Assembly: GCF_025602895.1 (NCBI RefSeq)
Contig: NW_026516236.1
Location: 1 to 64,000, forward strand
Direction of reading: 5' to 3'
Source: Polychytrium aggregatum
Taxonomy: Eukaryota > Chytridiomycota > Chytridiomycetes > Polychytriales
Length of the DNA: 64,000 nt
The notes beneath the pieces were generated by a model that saw only the letters and a list, made by a program, of their open reading frames with translations, was not told the DNA's origin and made no database searches. The position numbers were made by a program, and so were the translations under genes. This document shows, piece by piece, positions 20,117 through 29,329 of this stretch; position 1 is the stretch's first letter; each line of letters opens with the position of its first letter.

Positions 20117-21715
20117 ATGGATAACGAACTCGTCATCCCGAAGGATGTTGAGCCCTTGAGAGCGTCTGACCGGTACCGGACCATCGTCGGCTCCATAAAA
20201 TCTCGTCCAGGTGATGTCGTTTTCAAGCAGTTTCTCCTCCCCGATAACAAAGAGAAACCTGATAAGGGCGACGAGGAGCACCTGGTTGAAATCGGCTGGT
20301 TGCTCGACGTATGGACCAAGTTGAAGCATCGGCGAATCACCCCCCTTCTTGGATTTTCAGTCGAAGTCTGTATCCCGACGGTCATCTCACCCTTTTATCC
20401 CAACCGGGATATCGAAACCTTTATGTCGGCTCACCCGGTCAACCTCGAAACCAAACTTCGCTGGATGACCGAGATCGCAGAAGGACTGGTACACATACAC
20501 GAGAAGCGATGTGTCTTTGTCGACGTCAAGCCAAACAGCTTCCTACTCGATGACCTTGAGTCGGTTCGACTCAATGATTTCTCAAATTCTCTGGCCTTGG
20601 AGGAGGGGTTCGACGGACGCGAACAAATCCCACTCCCCGAGGATGAAATCGAGTATGGCACGTTTACCTACTTCGCCCCGGAACGCACCACTCAACGTGC
20701 GACACCCAACTTCAACACTGATATATATGCATACGGGATTGCGTGTATCGAAATCCTCTCGGACTTTGGGAATATTTGGGGCATTGAAATCACGACGATC
20801 GACGACCTCCGCGATCAACACACCGCCGGCAATTCTCCGATCGTACCAGAGTCGACACCAGCGCCCGTCAAGGAGCTCCTTCTGGAGTGTGTCTCGACCG
20901 ACCCGAAGGCCCGGCCGACAGCCGATCAAGTTTTTCGCCGCATGGAAGCATATATGAACCAAAATTACGCCAGTTCATCGCCTCAAGACGAAACACCGAC
21001 CCCCCAGCCACCAGCTAAAAGGGCAAGGGTCGAAGGAGTCGACGATACGTCGGACGACCAAGACTCACGCGAAGAGTCCCCCGAGCTCGAAGCTGGTTCT
21101 TCTTCTCGTGTTTCAAAGGCGTCAATGATCAGAAAGGCTTCCCAGGAGAGGCAAGGAGAACCCAAACGGCGTCGTTCTACCGGATCGACAGCAACACCAA
21201 AGAGGGTAGTCTCCGCGTTAACGACCCCAAGGACAGCAGATGCGACATCGACGAGACCCAGGGGTCGTCCGAGGAAACAAGTTCCACCAGCGACTATGGA
21301 AGACCCAGTCCCCCCCAGTCAAGTATCATCTAAACTACCAGCGGTTTCGGATAGTGCAGTCGTTACGCCCAAGAGACCCAGGGGTCGTCCAAAGAAACAA
21401 GTTCGGGAAGCACCAATATCTCGGGGTCAAGCAGCATCAGGTTTCCAGACGGCTGTCATGAACACCCTCTGCCTTTGCCCTCTTCCTTCCTTTACCCTTG
21501 CCCTTTCCTTTCTGTTTGCCTGCCTTAGTGCTTTCCCTTCCTTCTGTTTGTTTGTTTCCCGCGCTGTGCTGCCTTGTTGTCTTACCGCCAGCACGCGCGC
21601 TGTCTGTGTTCCGTTCCCGCTTCCTTGCTGTTGGTCATGGGTTACGCCCACGACGCCGCCTCGACGCCGCCTGACGCCTTGGCGCCGCCATGCCGCCGCC
21701 ACTGACGCCCGCTGA
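20117..21715 (+). CDS. protein-kinase-like protein with two AT-hooks, copy 1 (fused to LTR-encoded tail)
   Basis: 532 codons. Residues 1-280 resemble a divergent eukaryotic protein kinase: candidate ATP-binding Lys37 (VVFKQF), catalytic-loop Asp136 in FVDVKPNSFLL (the usual HR before Asp is FV), metal-binding Asp154 in DFS instead of DFG, FAPER at 186-190, DIYAYG at 202-207 and KARPTADQV at 264-272. Residues 281-440 are disordered, with NLS-like PAKRARV (299-305) and KRRRS (350-354), and two AT-hooks, RPRGRPRK (380-387) and KRPRGRPKK (419-427), suggesting nuclear DNA binding. Host coding ends near residue 445; residues 446-532 are encoded by the family-C LTR and include a long hydrophobic run. 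The ATG was chosen as the first in this frame, but the frame is open for about 30 codons upstream, so the real N terminus may differ. Activity is uncertain. Confidence 0.75.
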   Translation: MDNELVIPKDVEPLRASDRYRTIVGSIKSRPGDVVFKQFLLPDNKEKPDKGDEEHLVEIGWLLDVWTKLKHRRITPLLGFSVEVCIPTVISPFYPNRDIETFMSAHPVNLETKLRWMTEIAEGLVHIHEKRCVFVDVKPNSFLLDDLESVRLNDFSNSLALEEGFDGREQIPLPEDEIEYGTFTYFAPERTTQRATPNFNTDIYAYGIACIEILSDFGNIWGIEITTIDDLRDQHTAGNSPIVPESTPAPVKELLLECVSTDPKARPTADQVFRRMEAYMNQNYASSSPQDETPTPQPPAKRARVEGVDDTSDDQDSREESPELEAGSSSRVSKASMIRKASQERQGEPKRRRSTGSTATPKRVVSALTTPRTADATSTRPRGRPRKQVPPATMEDPVPPSQVSSKLPAVSDSAVVTPKRPRGRPKKQVREAPISRGQAASGFQTAVMNTLCLCPLPSFTLALSFLFACLSAFPSFCLFVSRAVLPCCLTASTRAVCVPFPLPCCWSWVTPTTPPRRRLTPWRRHAAATDAR

Positions 21716-22034
21716 CTCACGGATCCCGAGTCACGGCCGCCACCTGCTTCGCTCGCTGCTTCGCCCTCCCCGCCGCTGCTTCGCTCCTGCCCCCTCGCTC
21801 TGCAGCGTCGATCCTTGGCGCTCGCATAAATAGCCCTCCGACCAGCCTCTGTCTTTTGCCTTCGTCTTGCCACTTTGTATTTTTAGTATCCTAAGCCTTG
21901 GATCTAGAATAAAACTTTGGCTTCACACTTGACACTCTGTGTCCCAGTCCAGTCCCCGCTCCTCTCCCTACGTTCGAGTCTTGCATTAGGACTCTTGCGC
22001 ACTTCCCTGCTTGCCCCGTTGTCCAGTCTTGACA
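21454..22034 (+). repeat. solo LTR, family C, in kinase gene, unit 1
   Basis: 581 bp, TGTCA...TGACA. It is flanked by CGGC on both sides, and the host frame continues across it, so it is an insertion in the gene. It carries a TATA-like CATAAATA and an AATAAA signal, which could end the upstream kinase transcript or start a downstream one. Confidence 0.93.
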
Positions 22035-22051
22035 CGGCAACGGATCTACCG

Positions 22052-22274
22052 ACCCATCGTGGGACAGGCCTTCAACGGTCTGTGGACTGATCTGGAACAG
22101 ATCTTCCATACCCTGATGTGGAGACTCGCTGGATGGCAAGCCAGGCCCGGCGACATTCCTGAGTGGGACTTTTAAACACTCGATGTACTCCATGAAGAGC
22201 GAGATGCCGGGGACCACGGGGTCCTGATGGCTAGTGCGCCGCCGTGGCGGCGCACAATAAAGAAAGAAAAAAAA
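22052..22274 (+). mobile_element. poly(A) retrocopy, unit 2
   Basis: Identical to 19749-19971, with the same 13-bp flanking repeat. Confidence 0.7.
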
Positions 22275-22419
22275 AACGGATCTACCGTTTGTGCAGTTTC
22301 AAGATGCCCGGTCAAGCCCTATCGTCTAGGAAGCGAAACACTGGCAAAAAAAGACCCCCAAAGCAGCCAAATATCGAGCGCCCTTCGAGAGCCCGTATCC
22401 TGGTCTTAAACATTTTGAC

Positions 22420-24018
22420 ATGGATAACGAACTCGTCATCCCGAAGGATGTTGAGCCCTTGAGAGCGTCTGACCGGTACCGGACCATCGTCGGCTCCATA
22501 AAATCTCGTCCAGGTGATGTCGTTTTCAAGCAGTTTCTCCTCCCCGATAACAAAGAGAAACCTGATAAGGGCGACGAGGAGCACCTGGTTGAAATCGGCT
22601 GGTTGCTCGACGTATGGACCAAGTTGAAGCATCGGCGAATCACCCCCCTTCTTGGATTTTCAGTCGAAGTCTGTATCCCGACGGTCATCTCACCCTTTTA
22701 TCCCAACCGGGATATCGAAACCTTTATGTCGGCTCACCCGGTCAACCTCGAAACCAAACTTCGCTGGATGACCGAGATCGCAGAAGGACTGGTACACATA
22801 CACGAGAAGCGATGTGTCTTTGTCGACGTCAAGCCAAACAGCTTCCTACTCGATGACCTTGAGTCGGTTCGACTCAATGATTTCTCAAATTCTCTGGCCT
22901 TGGAGGAGGGGTTCGACGGACGCGAACAAATCCCACTCCCCGAGGATGAAATCGAGTATGGCACGTTTACCTACTTCGCCCCGGAACGCACCACTCAACG
23001 TGCGACACCCAACTTCAACACTGATATATATGCATACGGGATTGCGTGTATCGAAATCCTCTCGGACTTTGGGAATATTTGGGGCATTGAAATCACGACG
23101 ATCGACGACCTCCGCGATCAACACACCGCCGGCAATTCTCCGATCGTACCAGAGTCGACACCAGCGCCCGTCAAGGAGCTCCTTCTGGAGTGTGTCTCGA
23201 CCGACCCGAAGGCCCGGCCGACAGCCGATCAAGTTTTTCGCCGCATGGAAGCATATATGAACCAAAATTACGCCAGTTCATCGCCTCAAGACGAAACACC
23301 GACCCCCCAGCCACCAGCTAAAAGGGCAAGGGTCGAAGGAGTCGACGATACGTCGGACGACCAAGACTCACGCGAAGAGTCCCCCGAGCTCGAAGCTGGT
23401 TCTTCTTCTCGTGTTTCAAAGGCGTCAATGATCAGAAAGGCTTCCCAGGAGAGGCAAGGAGAACCCAAACGGCGTCGTTCTACCGGATCGACAGCAACAC
23501 CAAAGAGGGTAGTCTCCGCGTTAACGACCCCAAGGACAGCAGATGCGACATCGACGAGACCCAGGGGTCGTCCGAGGAAACAAGTTCCACCAGCGACTAT
23601 GGAAGACCCAGTCCCCCCCAGTCAAGTATCATCTAAACTACCAGCGGTTTCGGATAGTGCAGTCGTTACGCCCAAGAGACCCAGGGGTCGTCCAAAGAAA
23701 CAAGTTCGGGAAGCACCAATATCTCGGGGTCAAGCAGCATCAGGTTTCCAGACGGCTGTCATGAACACCCTCTGCCTTTGCCCTCTTCCTTCCTTTACCC
23801 TTGCCCTTTCCTTTCTGTTTGCCTGCCTTAGTGCTTTCCCTTCCTTCTGTTTGTTTGTTTCCCGCGCTGTGCTGCCTTGTTGTCTTACCGCCAGCACGCG
23901 CGCTGTCTGTGTTCCGTTCCCGCTTCCTTGCTGTTGGTCATGGGTTACGCCCACGACGCCGCCTCGACGCCGCCTGACGCCTTGGCGCCGCCATGCCGCC
24001 GCCACTGACGCCCGCTGA
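22420..24018 (+). CDS. kinase-like AT-hook protein, copy 2
   Basis: Translates identically to the copy at 20117, including the LTR-encoded tail. The preceding gene tail (22035-22329) belongs to copy 1, whose body and tail are separated by the LTR at 21454. Confidence 0.75.
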   Translation: MDNELVIPKDVEPLRASDRYRTIVGSIKSRPGDVVFKQFLLPDNKEKPDKGDEEHLVEIGWLLDVWTKLKHRRITPLLGFSVEVCIPTVISPFYPNRDIETFMSAHPVNLETKLRWMTEIAEGLVHIHEKRCVFVDVKPNSFLLDDLESVRLNDFSNSLALEEGFDGREQIPLPEDEIEYGTFTYFAPERTTQRATPNFNTDIYAYGIACIEILSDFGNIWGIEITTIDDLRDQHTAGNSPIVPESTPAPVKELLLECVSTDPKARPTADQVFRRMEAYMNQNYASSSPQDETPTPQPPAKRARVEGVDDTSDDQDSREESPELEAGSSSRVSKASMIRKASQERQGEPKRRRSTGSTATPKRVVSALTTPRTADATSTRPRGRPRKQVPPATMEDPVPPSQVSSKLPAVSDSAVVTPKRPRGRPKKQVREAPISRGQAASGFQTAVMNTLCLCPLPSFTLALSFLFACLSAFPSFCLFVSRAVLPCCLTASTRAVCVPFPLPCCWSWVTPTTPPRRRLTPWRRHAAATDAR

Positions 24019-24337
24019 CTCACGGATCCCGAGTCACGGCCGCCACCTGCTTCGCTCGCTGCTTCGCCCTCCCCGCCGCTGCTTCGCTCCTGCCCCCTCG
24101 CTCTGCAGCGTCGATCCTTGGCGCTCGCATAAATAGCCCTCCGACCAGCCTCTGTCTTTTGCCTTCGTCTTGCCACTTTGTATTTTTAGTATCCTAAGCC
24201 TTGGATCTAGAATAAAACTTTGGCTTCACACTTGACACTCTGTGTCCCAGTCCAGTCCCCGCTCCTCTCCCTACGTTCGAGTCTTGCATTAGGACTCTTG
24301 CGCACTTCCCTGCTTGCCCCGTTGTCCAGTCTTGACA
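23757..24337 (+). repeat. solo LTR, family C, unit 2
   Basis: Identical to 21454-22034. Confidence 0.93.
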
Positions 24338-24354
24338 CGGCAACGGATCTACCG

Positions 24355-24577
24355 ACCCATCGTGGGACAGGCCTTCAACGGTCTGTGGACTGATCTGGAA
24401 CAGATCTTCCATACCCTGATGTGGAGACTCGCTGGATGGCAAGCCAGGCCCGGCGACATTCCTGAGTGGGACTTTTAAACACTCGATGTACTCCATGAAG
24501 AGCGAGATGCCGGGGACCACGGGGTCCTGATGGCTAGTGCGCCGCCGTGGCGGCGCACAATAAAGAAAGAAAAAAAA
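24355..24577 (+). mobile_element. poly(A) retrocopy, unit 3
   Basis: Identical to 19749-19971. Confidence 0.7.
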
Positions 24578-24722
24578 AACGGATCTACCGTTTGTGCAGT
24601 TTCAAGATGCCCGGTCAAGCCCTATCGTCTAGGAAGCGAAACACTGGCAAAAAAAGACCCCCAAAGCAGCCAAATATCGAGCGCCCTTCGAGAGCCCGTA
24701 TCCTGGTCTTAAACATTTTGAC

Positions 24723-26321
24723 ATGGATAACGAACTCGTCATCCCGAAGGATGTTGAGCCCTTGAGAGCGTCTGACCGGTACCGGACCATCGTCGGCTCC
24801 ATAAAATCTCGTCCAGGTGATGTCGTTTTCAAGCAGTTTCTCCTCCCCGATAACAAAGAGAAACCTGATAAGGGCGACGAGGAGCACCTGGTTGAAATCG
24901 GCTGGTTGCTCGACGTATGGACCAAGTTGAAGCATCGGCGAATCACCCCCCTTCTTGGATTTTCAGTCGAAGTCTGTATCCCGACGGTCATCTCACCCTT
25001 TTATCCCAACCGGGATATCGAAACCTTTATGTCGGCTCACCCGGTCAACCTCGAAACCAAACTTCGCTGGATGACCGAGATCGCAGAAGGACTGGTACAC
25101 ATACACGAGAAGCGATGTGTCTTTGTCGACGTCAAGCCAAACAGCTTCCTACTCGATGACCTTGAGTCGGTTCGACTCAATGATTTCTCAAATTCTCTGG
25201 CCTTGGAGGAGGGGTTCGACGGACGCGAACAAATCCCACTCCCCGAGGATGAAATCGAGTATGGCACGTTTACCTACTTCGCCCCGGAACGCACCACTCA
25301 ACGTGCGACACCCAACTTCAACACTGATATATATGCATACGGGATTGCGTGTATCGAAATCCTCTCGGACTTTGGGAATATTTGGGGCATTGAAATCACG
25401 ACGATCGACGACCTCCGCGATCAACACACCGCCGGCAATTCTCCGATCGTACCAGAGTCGACACCAGCGCCCGTCAAGGAGCTCCTTCTGGAGTGTGTCT
25501 CGACCGACCCGAAGGCCCGGCCGACAGCCGATCAAGTTTTTCGCCGCATGGAAGCATATATGAACCAAAATTACGCCAGTTCATCGCCTCAAGACGAAAC
25601 ACCGACCCCCCAGCCACCAGCTAAAAGGGCAAGGGTCGAAGGAGTCGACGATACGTCGGACGACCAAGACTCACGCGAAGAGTCCCCCGAGCTCGAAGCT
25701 GGTTCTTCTTCTCGTGTTTCAAAGGCGTCAATGATCAGAAAGGCTTCCCAGGAGAGGCAAGGAGAACCCAAACGGCGTCGTTCTACCGGATCGACAGCAA
25801 CACCAAAGAGGGTAGTCTCCGCGTTAACGACCCCAAGGACAGCAGATGCGACATCGACGAGACCCAGGGGTCGTCCGAGGAAACAAGTTCCACCAGCGAC
25901 TATGGAAGACCCAGTCCCCCCCAGTCAAGTATCATCTAAACTACCAGCGGTTTCGGATAGTGCAGTCGTTACGCCCAAGAGACCCAGGGGTCGTCCAAAG
26001 AAACAAGTTCGGGAAGCACCAATATCTCGGGGTCAAGCAGCATCAGGTTTCCAGACGGCTGTCATGAACACCCTCTGCCTTTGCCCTCTTCCTTCCTTTA
26101 CCCTTGCCCTTTCCTTTCTGTTTGCCTGCCTTAGTGCTTTCCCTTCCTTCTGTTTGTTTGTTTCCCGCGCTGTGCTGCCTTGTTGTCTTACCGCCAGCAC
26201 GCGCGCTGTCTGTGTTCCGTTCCCGCTTCCTTGCTGTTGGTCATGGGTTACGCCCACGACGCCGCCTCGACGCCGCCTGACGCCTTGGCGCCGCCATGCC
26301 GCCGCCACTGACGCCCGCTGA
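24723..26321 (+). CDS. kinase-like AT-hook protein, copy 3
   Basis: Translates identically to the copy at 20117. Confidence 0.75.
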   Translation: MDNELVIPKDVEPLRASDRYRTIVGSIKSRPGDVVFKQFLLPDNKEKPDKGDEEHLVEIGWLLDVWTKLKHRRITPLLGFSVEVCIPTVISPFYPNRDIETFMSAHPVNLETKLRWMTEIAEGLVHIHEKRCVFVDVKPNSFLLDDLESVRLNDFSNSLALEEGFDGREQIPLPEDEIEYGTFTYFAPERTTQRATPNFNTDIYAYGIACIEILSDFGNIWGIEITTIDDLRDQHTAGNSPIVPESTPAPVKELLLECVSTDPKARPTADQVFRRMEAYMNQNYASSSPQDETPTPQPPAKRARVEGVDDTSDDQDSREESPELEAGSSSRVSKASMIRKASQERQGEPKRRRSTGSTATPKRVVSALTTPRTADATSTRPRGRPRKQVPPATMEDPVPPSQVSSKLPAVSDSAVVTPKRPRGRPKKQVREAPISRGQAASGFQTAVMNTLCLCPLPSFTLALSFLFACLSAFPSFCLFVSRAVLPCCLTASTRAVCVPFPLPCCWSWVTPTTPPRRRLTPWRRHAAATDAR

Positions 26322-26640
26322 CTCACGGATCCCGAGTCACGGCCGCCACCTGCTTCGCTCGCTGCTTCGCCCTCCCCGCCGCTGCTTCGCTCCTGCCCCC
26401 TCGCTCTGCAGCGTCGATCCTTGGCGCTCGCATAAATAGCCCTCCGACCAGCCTCTGTCTTTTGCCTTCGTCTTGCCACTTTGTATTTTTAGTATCCTAA
26501 GCCTTGGATCTAGAATAAAACTTTGGCTTCACACTTGACACTCTGTGTCCCAGTCCAGTCCCCGCTCCTCTCCCTACGTTCGAGTCTTGCATTAGGACTC
26601 TTGCGCACTTCCCTGCTTGCCCCGTTGTCCAGTCTTGACA
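26060..26640 (+). repeat. solo LTR, family C, unit 3
   Basis: Identical to 21454-22034. Confidence 0.93.
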
Positions 26641-26657
26641 CGGCAACGGATCTACCG

Positions 26658-26881
26658 ACCCATCGTGGGACAGGCCTTCAACGGTCTGTGGACTGATCTG
26701 GAACAGATCTTCCATACCCTGATGTGGAGACTCGCTGGATGGCAAGCCAGGCCCGGCGACATTCCTGAGTGGGACTTTTAAACACTCGATGTACTCCATG
26801 AAGAGCGAGATGCCGGGGACCACGGGGTCCTGATGGCTAGTGCGCCGCCGTGGCGGCGCACAATAAAGAAAGAAAAAAAAA
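26658..26881 (+). mobile_element. poly(A) retrocopy, unit 4
   Basis: As 19749-19971 but with one extra A in the terminal A-tract, the only base difference noticed between units. Confidence 0.7.
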
Positions 26882-27026
26882 AACGGATCTACCGTTTGTG
26901 CAGTTTCAAGATGCCCGGTCAAGCCCTATCGTCTAGGAAGCGAAACACTGGCAAAAAAAGACCCCCAAAGCAGCCAAATATCGAGCGCCCTTCGAGAGCC
27001 CGTATCCTGGTCTTAAACATTTTGAC

Positions 27027-28625
27027 ATGGATAACGAACTCGTCATCCCGAAGGATGTTGAGCCCTTGAGAGCGTCTGACCGGTACCGGACCATCGTCGG
27101 CTCCATAAAATCTCGTCCAGGTGATGTCGTTTTCAAGCAGTTTCTCCTCCCCGATAACAAAGAGAAACCTGATAAGGGCGACGAGGAGCACCTGGTTGAA
27201 ATCGGCTGGTTGCTCGACGTATGGACCAAGTTGAAGCATCGGCGAATCACCCCCCTTCTTGGATTTTCAGTCGAAGTCTGTATCCCGACGGTCATCTCAC
27301 CCTTTTATCCCAACCGGGATATCGAAACCTTTATGTCGGCTCACCCGGTCAACCTCGAAACCAAACTTCGCTGGATGACCGAGATCGCAGAAGGACTGGT
27401 ACACATACACGAGAAGCGATGTGTCTTTGTCGACGTCAAGCCAAACAGCTTCCTACTCGATGACCTTGAGTCGGTTCGACTCAATGATTTCTCAAATTCT
27501 CTGGCCTTGGAGGAGGGGTTCGACGGACGCGAACAAATCCCACTCCCCGAGGATGAAATCGAGTATGGCACGTTTACCTACTTCGCCCCGGAACGCACCA
27601 CTCAACGTGCGACACCCAACTTCAACACTGATATATATGCATACGGGATTGCGTGTATCGAAATCCTCTCGGACTTTGGGAATATTTGGGGCATTGAAAT
27701 CACGACGATCGACGACCTCCGCGATCAACACACCGCCGGCAATTCTCCGATCGTACCAGAGTCGACACCAGCGCCCGTCAAGGAGCTCCTTCTGGAGTGT
27801 GTCTCGACCGACCCGAAGGCCCGGCCGACAGCCGATCAAGTTTTTCGCCGCATGGAAGCATATATGAACCAAAATTACGCCAGTTCATCGCCTCAAGACG
27901 AAACACCGACCCCCCAGCCACCAGCTAAAAGGGCAAGGGTCGAAGGAGTCGACGATACGTCGGACGACCAAGACTCACGCGAAGAGTCCCCCGAGCTCGA
28001 AGCTGGTTCTTCTTCTCGTGTTTCAAAGGCGTCAATGATCAGAAAGGCTTCCCAGGAGAGGCAAGGAGAACCCAAACGGCGTCGTTCTACCGGATCGACA
28101 GCAACACCAAAGAGGGTAGTCTCCGCGTTAACGACCCCAAGGACAGCAGATGCGACATCGACGAGACCCAGGGGTCGTCCGAGGAAACAAGTTCCACCAG
28201 CGACTATGGAAGACCCAGTCCCCCCCAGTCAAGTATCATCTAAACTACCAGCGGTTTCGGATAGTGCAGTCGTTACGCCCAAGAGACCCAGGGGTCGTCC
28301 AAAGAAACAAGTTCGGGAAGCACCAATATCTCGGGGTCAAGCAGCATCAGGTTTCCAGACGGCTGTCATGAACACCCTCTGCCTTTGCCCTCTTCCTTCC
28401 TTTACCCTTGCCCTTTCCTTTCTGTTTGCCTGCCTTAGTGCTTTCCCTTCCTTCTGTTTGTTTGTTTCCCGCGCTGTGCTGCCTTGTTGTCTTACCGCCA
28501 GCACGCGCGCTGTCTGTGTTCCGTTCCCGCTTCCTTGCTGTTGGTCATGGGTTACGCCCACGACGCCGCCTCGACGCCGCCTGACGCCTTGGCGCCGCCA
28601 TGCCGCCGCCACTGACGCCCGCTGA
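27027..28625 (+). CDS. kinase-like AT-hook protein, copy 4
   Basis: Translates identically to the copy at 20117. Confidence 0.75.
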   Translation: MDNELVIPKDVEPLRASDRYRTIVGSIKSRPGDVVFKQFLLPDNKEKPDKGDEEHLVEIGWLLDVWTKLKHRRITPLLGFSVEVCIPTVISPFYPNRDIETFMSAHPVNLETKLRWMTEIAEGLVHIHEKRCVFVDVKPNSFLLDDLESVRLNDFSNSLALEEGFDGREQIPLPEDEIEYGTFTYFAPERTTQRATPNFNTDIYAYGIACIEILSDFGNIWGIEITTIDDLRDQHTAGNSPIVPESTPAPVKELLLECVSTDPKARPTADQVFRRMEAYMNQNYASSSPQDETPTPQPPAKRARVEGVDDTSDDQDSREESPELEAGSSSRVSKASMIRKASQERQGEPKRRRSTGSTATPKRVVSALTTPRTADATSTRPRGRPRKQVPPATMEDPVPPSQVSSKLPAVSDSAVVTPKRPRGRPKKQVREAPISRGQAASGFQTAVMNTLCLCPLPSFTLALSFLFACLSAFPSFCLFVSRAVLPCCLTASTRAVCVPFPLPCCWSWVTPTTPPRRRLTPWRRHAAATDAR

Positions 28626-28944
28626 CTCACGGATCCCGAGTCACGGCCGCCACCTGCTTCGCTCGCTGCTTCGCCCTCCCCGCCGCTGCTTCGCTCCTGC
28701 CCCCTCGCTCTGCAGCGTCGATCCTTGGCGCTCGCATAAATAGCCCTCCGACCAGCCTCTGTCTTTTGCCTTCGTCTTGCCACTTTGTATTTTTAGTATC
28801 CTAAGCCTTGGATCTAGAATAAAACTTTGGCTTCACACTTGACACTCTGTGTCCCAGTCCAGTCCCCGCTCCTCTCCCTACGTTCGAGTCTTGCATTAGG
28901 ACTCTTGCGCACTTCCCTGCTTGCCCCGTTGTCCAGTCTTGACA
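28364..28944 (+). repeat. solo LTR, family C, unit 4
   Basis: Identical to 21454-22034. Confidence 0.93.
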
Positions 28945-28961
28945 CGGCAACGGATCTACCG

Positions 28962-29184
28962 ACCCATCGTGGGACAGGCCTTCAACGGTCTGTGGACTGA
29001 TCTGGAACAGATCTTCCATACCCTGATGTGGAGACTCGCTGGATGGCAAGCCAGGCCCGGCGACATTCCTGAGTGGGACTTTTAAACACTCGATGTACTC
29101 CATGAAGAGCGAGATGCCGGGGACCACGGGGTCCTGATGGCTAGTGCGCCGCCGTGGCGGCGCACAATAAAGAAAGAAAAAAAA
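28962..29184 (+). mobile_element. poly(A) retrocopy, unit 5
   Basis: Identical to 19749-19971. Confidence 0.7.
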
Positions 29185-29329
29185 AACGGATCTACCGTTT
29201 GTGCAGTTTCAAGATGCCCGGTCAAGCCCTATCGTCTAGGAAGCGAAACACTGGCAAAAAAAGACCCCCAAAGCAGCCAAATATCGAGCGCCCTTCGAGA
29301 GCCCGTATCCTGGTCTTAAACATTTTGAC

